Shown here piece by piece: positions 25,095 to 36,804 of a stretch of DNA of 64,000 nucleotides (position 1 is its first letter; each line of letters starts with the position of its first letter). Origin of the DNA: Megaleporinus macrocephalus (taxonomy: Eukaryota; Chordata; Actinopteri; Characiformes; Anostomidae). Both the position numbers and the translations under genes were made by a program. A model generated the notes under the pieces. The model saw only the letters and a list, made by a program, of their open reading frames with translations. It made no database searches and was not told the origin of the DNA. Location of the stretch: assembly GCA_021613375.1 (NCBI GenBank), contig CM038726.1, positions 38,182,278 to 38,246,277 of the forward strand, written 5' to 3'.

Positions 25095-28000
25095 ATGAAC
25101 GAGTACGAGGACTCGCCAAGAAGCAGGATGGAGATGTCTGAGAGTTCGAAGACGGAGGACGTGTACCAGACCCTCCAGAAGCCTCCTTCAGTGAAGAACC
25201 CAAACTTACCACACGGTGAGAACCTACAGAACCTTCAACAGAATTAACATTACACTCAGTCTGACTCTCACTAACGAGCTGCTGGACGTTTCCTCTGTCC
25301 ATCTCTAACAGAGCCAGTGAGGAGCCGCGGAGTCAAGATGAAGCTGTTGGTCTTCAACACTCTGTTATTGATCTCCATCCTGATCCTGATCGGAGTCTTC
25401 AGTAAGTTTTTTAACGGTATTTGTGAAGTTTTACTATGTTTATACTTGTTCTGTCAAAGAATAAATAAATACGTATATATGTATATAAAAACATTTTTTA
25501 TAAGTTAACATTAAAATAAGGTTTAAAAAACTATTAAAAAGACATTATAACTGATTTCTTGACTGTTAAATTAAATAAATGAAAGTTCAAAGTTGATTAG
25601 AGAATTTTGTTTCAACAAAATAATGTAAAAAGTTATTTTGTAATTTATATTATATATTTTTAATTAATTTAAGAAATTATATTTTAATAATTATATTATT
25701 TTCCAGTTACAAATTATTATGTAGTATTTTGGAGTCTGTACATCACATTTACCTAATAAAGAAAATTCTGAAATTGTTTGTACAACTAAACACGTACATA
25801 ACCAGGGCGTGATTTTAGACTATGAGCTCAATTTTATGTGAACTCAATCACTAAAGTAGCTTCTTAGCCCATTCTATCTCAGAGTGATTCAGAGAAACTG
25901 GTTACAAGCAGAGTTGATCACTGTAATGGTCAGAGTTGATCAGTGTAACGGTCAGAGTTGATCAGTGTAACGGTCAGAGTTGATCAGTGTAATAGTCAGA
26001 GTTGATCGCTGTAATGGTCAGAGTTGATCACCGTAATGGTCAGAGTTGATCACTGTAATGGTCAGAGTTGATCACCGTAATGGTCAGAGTTGATCGCTGT
26101 AATGGTCAGAGTTGATCACTGTAATGGTCAGAGTTGATCAGTGTAACGGTCAGAGTTGATCAGTGTAATGGTCAGAGTTGATCGCTGTAATGATCAGAGT
26201 TGATCGCTGTAATGGTCAGAGTTGATGACTGTAATGGTCAGAGTTGATCAGTGTAATGGTCAGAGTTGATCGCTGTAATGGTCAGAGTTGATCACCGTAA
26301 TGGTCAGAGTTGATCACTGTAATAGTCAGAGTTGATCGCTGTAATGGTCAGAGTTGATCACTGTAATGGTCAGAGTTGATCACTGTAATGGTCAGAGTTG
26401 ATCGCTGTAATGGTCAGAGTTGATCGCCGTAATGGTCAGAGTTGATCACCGTAATGGTCAGAGTTGATCACTGTAATGGTCAGAGTTGATCACCGTAATG
26501 GTCAGAGTTGATCACTGTAATGGTCAGAGTTGATCGCTGTAATGGTCAGAGTTGATCACCGTAATGGTCAGAGTTGATCACTGTAATGGTCAGAGTTGAT
26601 CACTGTAATAGTCAGAGTTGATCACTGTAATGATCTGAGTTGATCACTGTAATGGTCAGAGTTGATGACTGTAATAGTCAGAGTTGATCACTGTAATATT
26701 CAGAGTTGATGACTGTAATAGTCAGAGTTGATCACTGTAATGGTCAGAGTTGATCACTGTAATGATCTGAGTTGATCACTGTAATGGTCAGAGTTGATCA
26801 CTGTAATAGTCAGAGTTGATGACTGTAATGGTCAGAGTTGATCACTGTAATAGTCAGAGTTGATCACTGTAATAGTCAGAGTTGATGACTGTAATGGTCA
26901 GAGTTGATCACTGTAATAGTCAGAGTTGATCACTGTAATAGTCAGAGTTGATGACTGTAATGGTCAGAGTTGATCACTGTAATAGTCAGAGTTGATCACT
27001 GTAATGGTCAGAGTTGATGACTGTAATGGTCAGAGTTGATCACTGTAATAGTCAGAGTTGATCACTGTAATAGTCAGAGTTGATGACTGTAATAGTCAGA
27101 GTTGATCACTGTAATGGTCAGAGTTGATCGCTGTAATGGTCAGAGTTGATCACTGTAATAGTCAGAGTTGATGACTGTAATGGTCAGAGTTGATCACTGT
27201 AATAGTCAGAGTTGATCACTGTAATAGTCAGAGTTGATCACTGTAATGGTCAGAGTTGATCGCTGTAATGGTCAGAGTTGATCACCGTAATGGTCAGAGT
27301 TGATCGCTGTAATGGTCAGAGTTGATCACTGTAATGGTCAGAGTTGATCAGTGTAACGGTCAGAGTTGATCAGTGTAATGGTCAGAGTTGATCGCTTTAA
27401 TGATCAGAGTTGATCGCTGTAATGATCAGAGTTGATGACTGTAATGGTCAGAGTTGATGACTGTAATGATCAGAGTTGATTACTGTAATGGTCAGAGTTG
27501 ATCACTGCAATGGTCAGAGTTGATGACTGTAATGATCAGAGTTGATCACTGTAATGATCAGAGTTGATGACTGTAATGGTCAGAGTTGATCACTGTAATG
27601 ATCAGAGTTGATCACTGTAATGGTCAGAGTTGATCACTGTAATGCAGCAGCTGGGATCCTAACAAACACTAAACAGATCTCAGATCTGTTTTAAAAGAGC
27701 TGCACTGACTACCTGTATCTTTTAGAACAGACTTTAAACTCCTGTACTCAGTTTAGCTTTTATTAAACAGTCAAGCTCAGATTCACTTTTAATACACGTC
27801 TATAACCGTTTCTCTGTAACGCTTCATTAATACTTTAACTTCGTAGTAGCTATAAATATAATATTTTGTCTTTGCTAATGAGTTTATGTTGTTACTGATA
27901 AACTGTCTGTAAACTACTGCACTCTGAGCTGCCACTGGTATGAACTGTGCTCTATAAATAAAGAAGAAGCACGTCTAGCTGTGTTTGTGCTGGTGATGAT

Positions 28001-31000
28001 TCCTACTCTAAGCTGACCTCTGGGAGGACTTTACAGTTTCAGAGTTTAGTATGTACAAATGACATCCTGGAATCAGAGTGTTTCACTGCTTTTATTCTTT
28101 TTAAAGAATGTAAACCCAGTTTAGTTTAGCCAGTTAAAGTAATGTTTAGAGGTGTTTAGATGTTTAAAAATGTAATATTTCCTTCTTTTGTGACGCTGCA
28201 GCTGCAAGAACCTTACAAAGGGCTGAAGTGAACAAACCACAGGCCTTTGGTGAGCTGATCATCCACAAACCCCTCACATCCTGGTTTCTCACGTCTAGAG
28301 CCGTATATACCACCCTACACTCAAAGACCTCCTCAGAGACACACGACTGCATACGTAAACATATCGGGGAAAATAAAACACTAAATATACTCACAACTCA
28401 TCACAGACCACATTAGCTTTTCTTAAGAGTTACATTCAGTAGATAAACTGGGGTTGTGTATAAAAGTGTGTAGCAGTGAGTCTCTGTAGAGCATGTTTAC
28501 CTTATTTACACTCAGAACACAACGGAACCAGGGCAAACAAACTTTTATGTGCTGTTAAAAACACTAGAATTATTTTATTGTTTAACATCTGTTGAATAAG
28601 TGAAAGACTTTGAAATCATTGTTTTTATAAATAAAATAAAATAACTGCATGAAATATTTCTATTACGCTGGTTCTTTAAAACCAGTATTAACTGACTGTA
28701 TGAAGCTGTACAAAGTGTAGAGCTGTTAAAGTCCAGCAGATCTCAGAATTTGAGAAGGTTACATTTCAGATGAGGTTAAAAGATTAAAGCAGTGACTGAT
28801 TTACTTTAAATTTAAAGAGATACAATTTAGCACGTCTAGCTGTGTTTGTACTGGTGATGATTTACACTCACTAAGCTGACTTCTGGTAGGACTTTACAAA
28901 GTTTAGTATGTAGAAACGACGTCCTAGAATAACAGCGTTTTCCTGCTTTTATTATTTTTAAAGAATTCATAGATCCTGTTTAATCTAGAAAATTAAAAAG
29001 CATCTTTCATAAAAGATATGGTTGTTTTCTATTTCAAATATATTTAATCAGATCTGATTTTATTTGTAATATTTATAGAAGCAGAATGTTTAGTTAAGGC
29101 GATTAAAGTAACAGGAGGTGTTTAGATGTTTGAATGTAATATTTTCTTCTTTTTTGACGCCGCAGCTACAAGAAACTTACAAAGGACTGAAGTGAACGAA
29201 CTACAGGCCTCTGGTGAGCTGATCATCCACAAACCACTTACATCTGGCCAGATGTTGTGTGCAACATGGTCCAGTTCCATGTTTTGTGTGCGTCCTCGTC
29301 CAGTTCCATGTTTTGTGTGCGTCTAGGTCCAGTTCCATGTTTGGTGTGTGTCCTGGTCCAGTTTCATGTTTTGTGTAAGCCCTGGTCCAGTTATATGTTT
29401 TGTGTGCGTCCTGGTCCAGTTCCATGTTTTGTGTGCGTCCTGGTCCAGTTCTATGTTTTGTGTGCGCCCTAGTCCAGTTCCATGTTTTGTGTGCGTCCTC
29501 TTCCAGTTCCATGTTTTGTGTGCGTCCTGGTCCAGTTCCATGTTTTGTGTGCGTCCTGGTCCAGTTCCATGTTTGGTGTGTGTCCTGGTCCAGTTTCATG
29601 TTTTGTGTAAGCCCTGGTCCAGTTATATGTTTTGTGTGCGTCCTGGTCCAGTTCCATGTTTTGTGTGCGTCCTGGTCCAGTTCTATGTTTTGTGTGCGCC
29701 CTAGTCCAGTTCCATGTTTTGTGTGCGTCCTCTTCCAGTTCCATGTTTTGTGTGCGCCCTAGTCCAGTTCCATGTTTTGTGTGTGTCCTGGTCCAGCTCC
29801 ATGTTTTGTGTGCTTCCCGGTCCAGTTCAATGTTTTGTGTGCGTCCTCGTCCAGTTCCATGTTTTGTGTGCGCCCTAGTCCAGTTCCATGTTTTGTGTGC
29901 ATCCTGGTCCAGTTCCATGTTTTGTGTGCGTCCTGGTCCAGTTCCATGTTTTGTGTGCGTCCTGGTCCAGTTCCATGTTTTGTGTGCGTCCTGGTCCAGT
30001 TCTGTGTTTTGTGTACTGATTTACTTTCTCATTTCAGACTAAGATAACTTTTCTATTTGTATTTTTAGGAGTAGGTGAGAAAAGTGAGAGAGAAGAGCTG
30101 TGGCGTCTCCACGGCAATGTGTTCTATCTGTTCTGGGAAGCTGAAGGGAACTGCACCGAGGCCCAGAAATTCTGTCGACATAGAAACTCCAGAATAGGTA
30201 CCATACCAAGCAGGCATGAATTTCATAGACGCATATGGGATCGGATAGAAGACGATGTGGACCACCTGAACCACACCGCAAATCTCTTGGCAAGTGAACT
30301 CATTTAACTTAATACTACATTACCACTAGTGTTATATACATTCTATCACAGTTGTGTCCTCGTGTAACAGTACGAAACATTCTAAAAATAGTACCTACAA
30401 TGAGAAAAAGAAATAAGAGAAAATAACTGTTCTGGTATATCTAATTAGATTTTTTTGTCATGGGAAGCACCAGCCGGAGGCCTAGGTTTGCCTCGTGCCC
30501 CAGTAACAAACAAGAACAAAGTGCCTGTGAAGAATTTGTAGACATAATAACCAGGATATTACAATGTTTACAGTTTAGTACACAATGTATAGTATTATGT
30601 TTACTTATTTTGTGGAGATTTCATGCATCAGCTGCAAGAGCTTCTTCCCTGAGGCTGTGACCCTGCTGAACTCTACACCATCACTTTAGCCTCATTATTG
30701 CACGCACTGCACTGTCCTATTACATTTGCACTACTCATCTTTCTTTGTAATTTCATACCTGTACCCCCCCCCCCCCCCCCCCCTTATCTCACATTCTGTG
30801 TACACCTACATTCTATATTGTGTATATTGTGTATATCTGTATTTTTGCACTTCTGGTTGGATGCTAACTGCATTTCATTGGCTTTGTACCTGTACTCTGC
30901 ACAATAATAAAGTTGAATCTAATCTAATATAAATCTAATCCTCAAATATGGTTCTGTGTGTTTGTGTTTACAGGACTGGATCCTGTCTCAGGCCAATGGC

Positions 31001-33834
31001 AAGAAGCTGTGGATAGATATTGTAAGATTTACTCATAATACTATTTAACACACTGAGAACAGTTAGAGACGTTGTGATGAGAACATTTACCACTAGACTA
31101 GCTTTACTAGAGGAGGTATAATTATATTTGACTAACTGATTCAGAACAGATACAGAATTTGGGGTAAATTTCCCAAAAAACATGACTAACAGCACAGAAT
31201 GTGATCACATCAGCATAGTGATTAGAATTCAACAGGTGCAAAAACAGACATTCAATTCTAGAAAGTCCATTTTAGTACATTTATATTAGTACAGTTTTAT
31301 TAAAAGTTCTTCTTAATGTAGATTATTAAGTTAATGCGAATGTAGTAATATGACGACATCAAAGTGAAGACAATAAAGTGAGAACATTAAAATGAGAACA
31401 TTAAATTGAAGACATTAAGGTGAGGACATTACATTACAGTGTAGATGTGAAAGTAAGAAGGATAAAGTGAAGACATTAAAGTGAAGATGTGAGGACATTA
31501 AGTTGATGGTTTTGAAGTGAGGACATTAAGTTGATGGTTTTGAAGTGAGGACATTAAATTAAATACAATAAAGAGAGGACATTATATTGAATATGTTAGA
31601 GTGAGGACACTAAACTAAAGATCTTAAATTGAAAACGTTAAAGTGAGGACAATAAACTTAGAACAGTAAAGTCAGGACAATAAAGCGGAAATGTAAAAGT
31701 AAGAAAGATAAATTGAAGACATTAAAGTGAAGATACTAAAGTGAGGACATTAAGGGGAAAATGTTACAGTGAAGATCATAAAGTGTAGATGTTAAAACTG
31801 AAGAGATCAAAGTGAGAACAATAAAGTAAATATGTGAAATTGAGGACATTAAAGTGAAAATGTTTAAGATGCTAAAATGAAAACTGTAAAATAAGGACCA
31901 TAAAGTTACAGATGCTAATATGAGGACATTAAGGGGAAGTGAGGATATTAATTGAAGACATTAAAATGAGGACAATAAGATGAAGACAACAAAATGAAAA
32001 TAATTGTGAGGTGAGATTGTTAAGGTGGGGACATTAAAGGGAAGATGTTAAAATGAAGATAAGTTGAAGACATTAAAGCACAAAAAGAAAAAGATGTTGC
32101 AGTAAAAAAAAAGTTAAAATCATAAAATAATAAAATTAAAGTGAAGATGTTAAAGTGAGGACATTAAGTCAAATATTTTAAAGTGGGGACATTAAGACAA
32201 ACTGTAGATGTAAAAGCGAGGAAAATAAACTGTAGACGTAAAAGCGAGGAAAATAAACTGTAGACGTAAAAGTGAGGACAATAAACTGTAGACGTTAAAA
32301 CAAGGACGATATAATGTAGACGTTAAAGCGAGGACGATAAAGTGAAGACGTTAAAGTAAGGATGATAAACTGTAAAAGTTAAAGTGAGGATGATGAACTG
32401 TAGACGCTAAAGTGAGGACGATAAAATGTAGATGTTAAAGTGCAGACAATAAAGTGAAGACGTTAAAATAAGGATGATAAACTGTAGACGATAAAGTGAG
32501 GACGATAAAGGGAAGACGTTAAAGTAAGAATGATAAGCTGTAGATGTTAAAGTAAGGAAGATGAACTGTAGACGTTAAAGTGAGGACGATATAATGTAGA
32601 CGCTAAAGTGAGGACGATAAAGTGAAGACGTTAAAGTAAGGATGATAAACTGTAGACGTTAAAGCGAGGACGATAAAGTGAAGACGTTAAAGTAAGGATG
32701 ATAAACTGTAGACGTTAAAGTGAGGACGATAAAATTTAGACATTACAGTGAGCACAATGAACTGTAGATGTTAATGTGAGGACGATATAATGTAGACGTT
32801 AAAGTGAGGACGATAAAGTGAAGACGGTAAAATAAGGATGATAAACTGTAGACGTTAAAGTGAGGACGATAAAGTGAAGACGGTAAAATAAGGATGATAA
32901 ACTGTAGACGTTAAAGTGAGGACGATAAAGTGAAGACGGTAAAATAAGGATGATAAACTGTAGACGTTAAAGTGAGGACGATAAAGTGAAGATGTTAAAA
33001 TAAGGATGATAAACTGTAGACGTTAAAATAAGGACGATAAATTGTAGACGTTAACGTAAGGACGATAAAGTGAAGACGTTCAAATACGGATGATATAATG
33101 TAGACGTTAAAGTGAGGACGATAAAGTGAAGACGTTAAAATAAGGATGATTTAATGTAGACGTTAACGTAAGGACGATAAAGTGAAGATGTTAAAATAAG
33201 GATGATAAACTGTAGACGTTAAAATAAGGATGATAAATTGTAGACGTTAAAGTGAGGAGGATATAATGTAGACGTTAAAGTGAGGACGATATAATGTAGA
33301 CGTTAAAGTAGACATTAAGTTTCTTTTTGTGTCTTGGCTCTAAATTGGCTCCTTAGCCAGACTTACCCCAGCTCTCAGAGAGACACACCTTTATTTCCTT
33401 TTCAAAGCTCATTATAAAATGGAGAAACACTTAGTAACGAAGGAAGGATTTCTGACAGTCGACGAAACCCACTGGCTGAAGACAGGAAGCCAGGACCTTC
33501 CACCAGCACTTTCAGTCTGCACCAACTCAACACAGCATGTTCTCAACAGCAGGAAGTGCAGATACACATAAACAGAAAGAACTCTCATCCTCCCCAGTTA
33601 TTATTCTCTTCAGAAGATGTTAAAGTGAGGACGATAAAGCAAGAATGCTTTCCAGTGAACTGTGTGCTTAAATTTCAGGACACAGTCCCAACTGGACATT
33701 GGAATGAGACCCTCCATCAGTGTCCACTGAAAGACGACTCCAGAAGCTCAGAGCAGATGCAGGGCTGGGTGTGTGAGAGCAGACAGCCAGATCCCTTTGA
33801 TCGTTATCGTTTTCATCGTCACTGTTTTCATTAA
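25095..33834 (+). CDS. Gene B: CTLD-like type II receptor with YxxL tail, 7 exons
   Basis: Exons: 25095-25215, 25312-25401, 28202-28249, 29166-29213, 30069-30256, 30974-31021 and 33679-33834 (TAA). Phases fit and the sum is 233 codons (232 aa). Residues 1-49 are a cytoplasmic tail with KTEDVYQTL (Y24), an acidic YxxL like a hemITAM. Residues ~51-70 are one membrane span. Residues 71-102 are two 16-residue neck modules, each from a 48-bp phase-1 exon. Residues 103-232 are CTLD-like: ELWRLHGNVFYLFW, GNCTEAQKFC, DWILSQANGKKLW, GHWNETLHQC and GWVCES. N-x-S/T sites are NCT and NET. No EPN or WND is present. The fifth exon is the weak point. The donor used by gene C is destroyed here (gaatttca for aaggtacc), and the phase-0 donor at 30257 (gtggac) is poor. 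The gene may be altered or dying. A surface immune receptor is inferred. Confidence 0.62.
25909..27643. repeat. 22-bp minisatellite in gene B intron, ~79 copies
   Basis: Unit agttgatcactgtaatggtc ag, 22 bp, in the intron between the membrane and first neck exons. Variants gatcgctg, gatgactg, gatcaccg and taatagtc are interleaved. Confidence 0.95.
27644..27967 (+). mobile_element. LINE-type 3' end remnant
   Basis: Contains gagctgcactgactacctgt, tttagaacagactttaaact and, near the end, tctgagctgccactggtatg then tctataaataaag. These are hallmark phrases of the end of a teleost LINE reverse-transcriptase ORF and its 3' UTR. It is broken by stops. Confidence 0.55.
27969..29250 (+). repeat. Tandem duplication carrying the neck exon
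   Basis: Sequence starting gcacgtctagctgtgtttgt at 27969 recurs at 28831, and similarity continues through neck exons 28202-28249 and 29166-29213 into the following introns (gtgagctgatcatccacaaa). The two 48-bp phase-1 exons thus arose by a ~0.9-kb tandem duplication. Confidence 0.8.
29269..30015. repeat. 29-bp minisatellite in gene B intron, ~26 copies
   Basis: Unit ccagttccatgttttgtgtg cgtcctggt, 29 bp. It begins ~55 bp after the second neck exon and ends ~55 bp before the first CTLD exon, so it fills nearly the whole intron. All the overlapping Cys/Phe- and Trp/Asn-rich frames are repeat artefacts. A ~230-bp block is itself repeated (29339-29480 and 29571-29720). Confidence 0.95.
30590..30926 (+). 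mobile_element. LINE-type 3' end with poly-C run
   Basis: Includes cttccctgaggctgtgaccc, tgcactttcttt-like UTR sequence, a run of ~19 C (30765-30783), gcatttcattggctttgtac and a tail aataataaagttgaatctaa tctaat. It lies in the gene B intron between the first and second CTLD exons. Confidence 0.6.
31365..33640. repeat. 14-bp purine-rich degenerate array
   Basis: Units near gacgttaaagtgag and gacgataaagtgaa (14 bp), very degenerate at the left and more regular after 32200. It fills gene B's last intron up to 40 bp before the terminal exon. The plus strand is strongly purine-rich. A ~295-bp insertion interrupts it at 33317-33612. Confidence 0.88.
33317..33612. mobile_element. Insertion of unknown family inside the 14-bp array
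   Basis: Unrelated sequence separates array units; gttaaagtgaggacgataaa resumes at 33619. Its insertion nature follows from the interrupted array. I cannot name the family or find clear terminal repeats. Confidence 0.45.
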
Positions 33835-33884
33835 ACCATGAGTACCTGAGCAGCACCTGAGAGTGAGGCAGTGAGAGATGTTAC

Positions 33885-34108
33885 TGCACCCACTGCATCT
33901 TTACTGCGTCCACTGCAGCGTCTGTTCTGTCTTTACTGCGTCCACTGCACCCACTGCATCTTTACTGCGTCCACTGCAGCGTCTGTTCTGTCTTTACTGC
34001 GTCCACTGCAGCGTCTGTTCTGCCTTTACTGCGTCCACTGCAGCATCTGTTCTGTCTTTACTGCGTCCACTGCAGCGTCTGTTCTGTCTTTACTGCGTCC
34101 ACTGCATT
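33885..34108. repeat. 32-bp minisatellite downstream of gene B, ~7 copies
   Basis: Unit gcgtctgttctgtctttact gcgtccactgca, 32 bp. It starts ~50 bp after gene B's stop. The same family lies after gene C at 50775-51470, so it was probably part of the ancestral 3' flank. Confidence 0.9.
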
Positions 34109-34575
34109 TCTGATTGTCTTTTCAGGAGACTTACTTTTAGTTCCTTATAGACACTGACTTCCAAAGTTCAGTCTTAGAAGCTGGTTTATCTGTTATCCAC
34201 ACAACCCCAAACACACACAGAGGCGTTGAGGTCTGGACTCTGAATGGCTCGACAGTAGATCAATGTCTCTGATTGATTGTGTTACTGAAAACTTTGAATG
34301 TTGGAGTAAATTCAGTTCTGCTTCTGTAGAGAGCGTCACATGACTAATCAGGTTCAATTCATTTGAAGTATCTTCTGATCTTCATTCCTGTGGATCTCGT
34401 TCTCTATGTTAAATCTTGCTCTGTAAAATGAATGTAATAATTAAATCATGTAATGTTCTGCAGTTAATCATTAATCATTTGTTTTCATGTCTAAGGTAGT
34501 GGATGGTGTTATAGATGTAAGATTTTTTTTTTAATTATTGTATTTCGATTTTGTTAATGGTCACCTGTGGTAAAC

Positions 34576-34929
34576 TGTCACGCCCTGCCTTGTTCTGTCT
34601 GTCTAAGTCCTTGTTTACGTTCCTCCTTTCACTGCCACGTGCTAGTGTTTATGTTTTGGTTATATGTCCGTCCTTTGTCTCCGCCCCTCACCTGTTCCTA
34701 GACTGTGTCTCCTCCCATTGTTCCCAGGTGGTCCTTGTTTCCTGTTGCTATATATACACCCTGCGTTCTCTCCCTGTCTTTGTTGAGTATTGTTAGGTGT
34801 ACATTGTTCTCCTGGCATCCTGTACCTTGTGTCTGGTTTGTTTGTTTCTTTGTTTCTTATTACTTTATTATTTTATACTTTATGACGTGCTGTTCTGCTA
34901 GTTTCAATAAAATACTTTGAGTTGTGTCA
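34576..34929 (+). mobile_element. LTR-like sequence
   Basis: About 350 bp beginning tgtcacgccctgcc and ending gttgtgtca, with TATA-like ctatatatacacc at ~34748 and aataaa near its end (~34907). The layout suits a solo LTR, but no target-site duplication is visible. Confidence 0.35.
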
Positions 34930-35209
34930 TCTTCTGTTTCATATATACAGTCAATAAGTGTATATGTCATATATATTATATATACAGTCACTAAGTGTCT
35001 GTCATATATAATACAGAGGCAATGAGTTTTTATAACTTTTATATTACAGTGTTTATATAATACATATATATACAGACAATAATGGTAAATACTATACATC
35101 ATAACATTAAATCACCTCCTCGTATCTACACTCACTGTCTGGTTTATCAGCTCCACTGACATACAGGAGCTACACATACACACAAAGCTGTGAGAAAGTA
35201 TAATTCTGG

Positions 35210-36084
35210 GTTGGGTTATATCCAAAAGATATAAAGATATAAAAAGATTGGGTTATATCCAAAAGATATAAAGATATAAAAAGATTGGGTTATATCCTAA
35301 AGATATAAAAAGATTGGGTTTTATCCAAAAGATAAAGACATAAAAAGATTGGGTTATATCCAAAAGATATAAAAAGATTGGGTTATATCCAAAAGATATA
35401 AAGATATAAAAAGATTGGGTTATATCCTAAAGATATAAAAAGATTGGGTTATATCCAAAAGATATAAAGATATAAAAAGATTTGGTTATATCCTAAAGAT
35501 ATAAAAAGATTGGGTTATATCCAAAAGATATAAAGACATAAAAAGATTGGGTTATATCCTAAAGATATAAAAAGATTGGGTTATATCCAAAAGATATAAA
35601 AAGATTGGGTTATATCCAAAAGATATAAAAAGATTGGGTTATATCCAAAAGATATAAAAAGATTGGGTTATATCCAAAAGATATAAGGATATAAAAAGAT
35701 TGGGTTATATCCAAAAGATATAAAAAGATTGGGTTATATCCAAAAGATATAAGGATATAAAAAGATTGGGTTATATCCAAAAGATATAAAAAGATTGGGT
35801 TATATCCAAAAGATATAAAAAGATTGGGTTATATCCAAAAGATATAAAGATATGAAAAGATTGGGTTATATCCAAAATATATAAAGATATAAAAAGATTG
35901 GGTTATATCCAAAAGATATAAAGATATAAAAAGATTGTGTTATATCCAAAAGATATAAAAAGATTGTGTTATATCCAAAAGATATAAAGATATAAAAAGA
36001 TTGTGTTATATCCAAAAGATATAAAAAGATTGGGTTATATCCAAAAGATATAAAGTCATAAAAAGATTGGGTTATATCTAAAAG
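35210..36084. repeat. 28-bp AT-rich minisatellite with optional insert
   Basis: Unit aaaagattgggttatatcca aaagatat, 28 bp, with optional extra aaagatat-type insertions. Very homogeneous, implying recent expansion. Confidence 0.93.
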
Positions 36085-36132
36085 ATACCAAACTCCAAAC
36101 ACCATTTAATACATTATAACAAAATAAGAAAT

Positions 36133-36460
36133 GTGGCACGAAGTACAAACCTAACGAGAAAGCCGCCCACCAAACCTCACAGACCGAGAGCATTAATCAG
36201 ACATTCAACAAAGACACTGAGGAGAAGATCAAAGGGGCTGCAGAGATCTGGACACTCCACATTATCATGTTCAGACTTCCCAAACACATGTAAGAAGGTT
36301 GTTTGGTCAGGTGGGACTAACATTGATTCAAGTCACCCTGAGAGCCGGATTCCCACAGTGAAACATGGTGGTGGTAGCATCATGCTGTGGTGATGCTTTT
36401 CATCAGCAGGGACTAGAGAACTGGTCTGGGTTGAAGGAATGATAGATGGCAGTAAATAGC
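36133..36460 (+). pseudogene. Tc1-like transposase fragment (N/central part)
   Basis: Degenerate Tc1/mariner transposase. Its reading frame ends in PTVKHGGGSIMLW, the well-known block just before the second catalytic Asp, followed by a stop where Tc1 proteins read GC. Then tgaaggaatgatagatggca gtaaat follows as in Tc1 elements. The C-terminal part may be the fragment at 38706-38985. Confidence 0.75.
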
Positions 36461-36530
36461 ATATTTTAAAATGATGATATAGGCATACAGTCTACTTTTA
36501 CTCCCAGCTGTAAGCAAGTTTAAACTGTTC

Positions 36531-36582
<52 letters not shown>
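36531..36582. repeat. (ATT)n microsatellite
   Basis: About 50 bp of uninterrupted tta/att triplets. Confidence 0.95.
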
Positions 36583-36804
36583 AATGCTCAGTTGTCTATA
36601 GCTGTTCAGTATGAACGTCCACACAGCTTTACACAAAACCAAGAAACAGTTTTTCAGGCTGCAGAGTCGCTTTACGAGATATTTATAGTACGGAAGGAAG
36701 AACTTCAGCCGGTCAGGGTACAGAGAAGCATCTCTCGCCCCTCTGCACGTCTCTGCCTGGCTATTAAACTAAATTATGAAGCTGACAGCGTAACCAAGAC
36801 ACTG

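Noticed and set aside
25909..27643. CRISPR-like regular array
   Set aside because: Units are adjacent with no unique spacers, and the context is a eukaryotic intron. The same holds for the other arrays.
29201..30042. Cys-rich and Trp/Thr/His-rich frames in several phases
   Set aside because: 29-bp array; each frame repeats every 29 residues. It looks like a Cys-rich secreted protein but is intronic.
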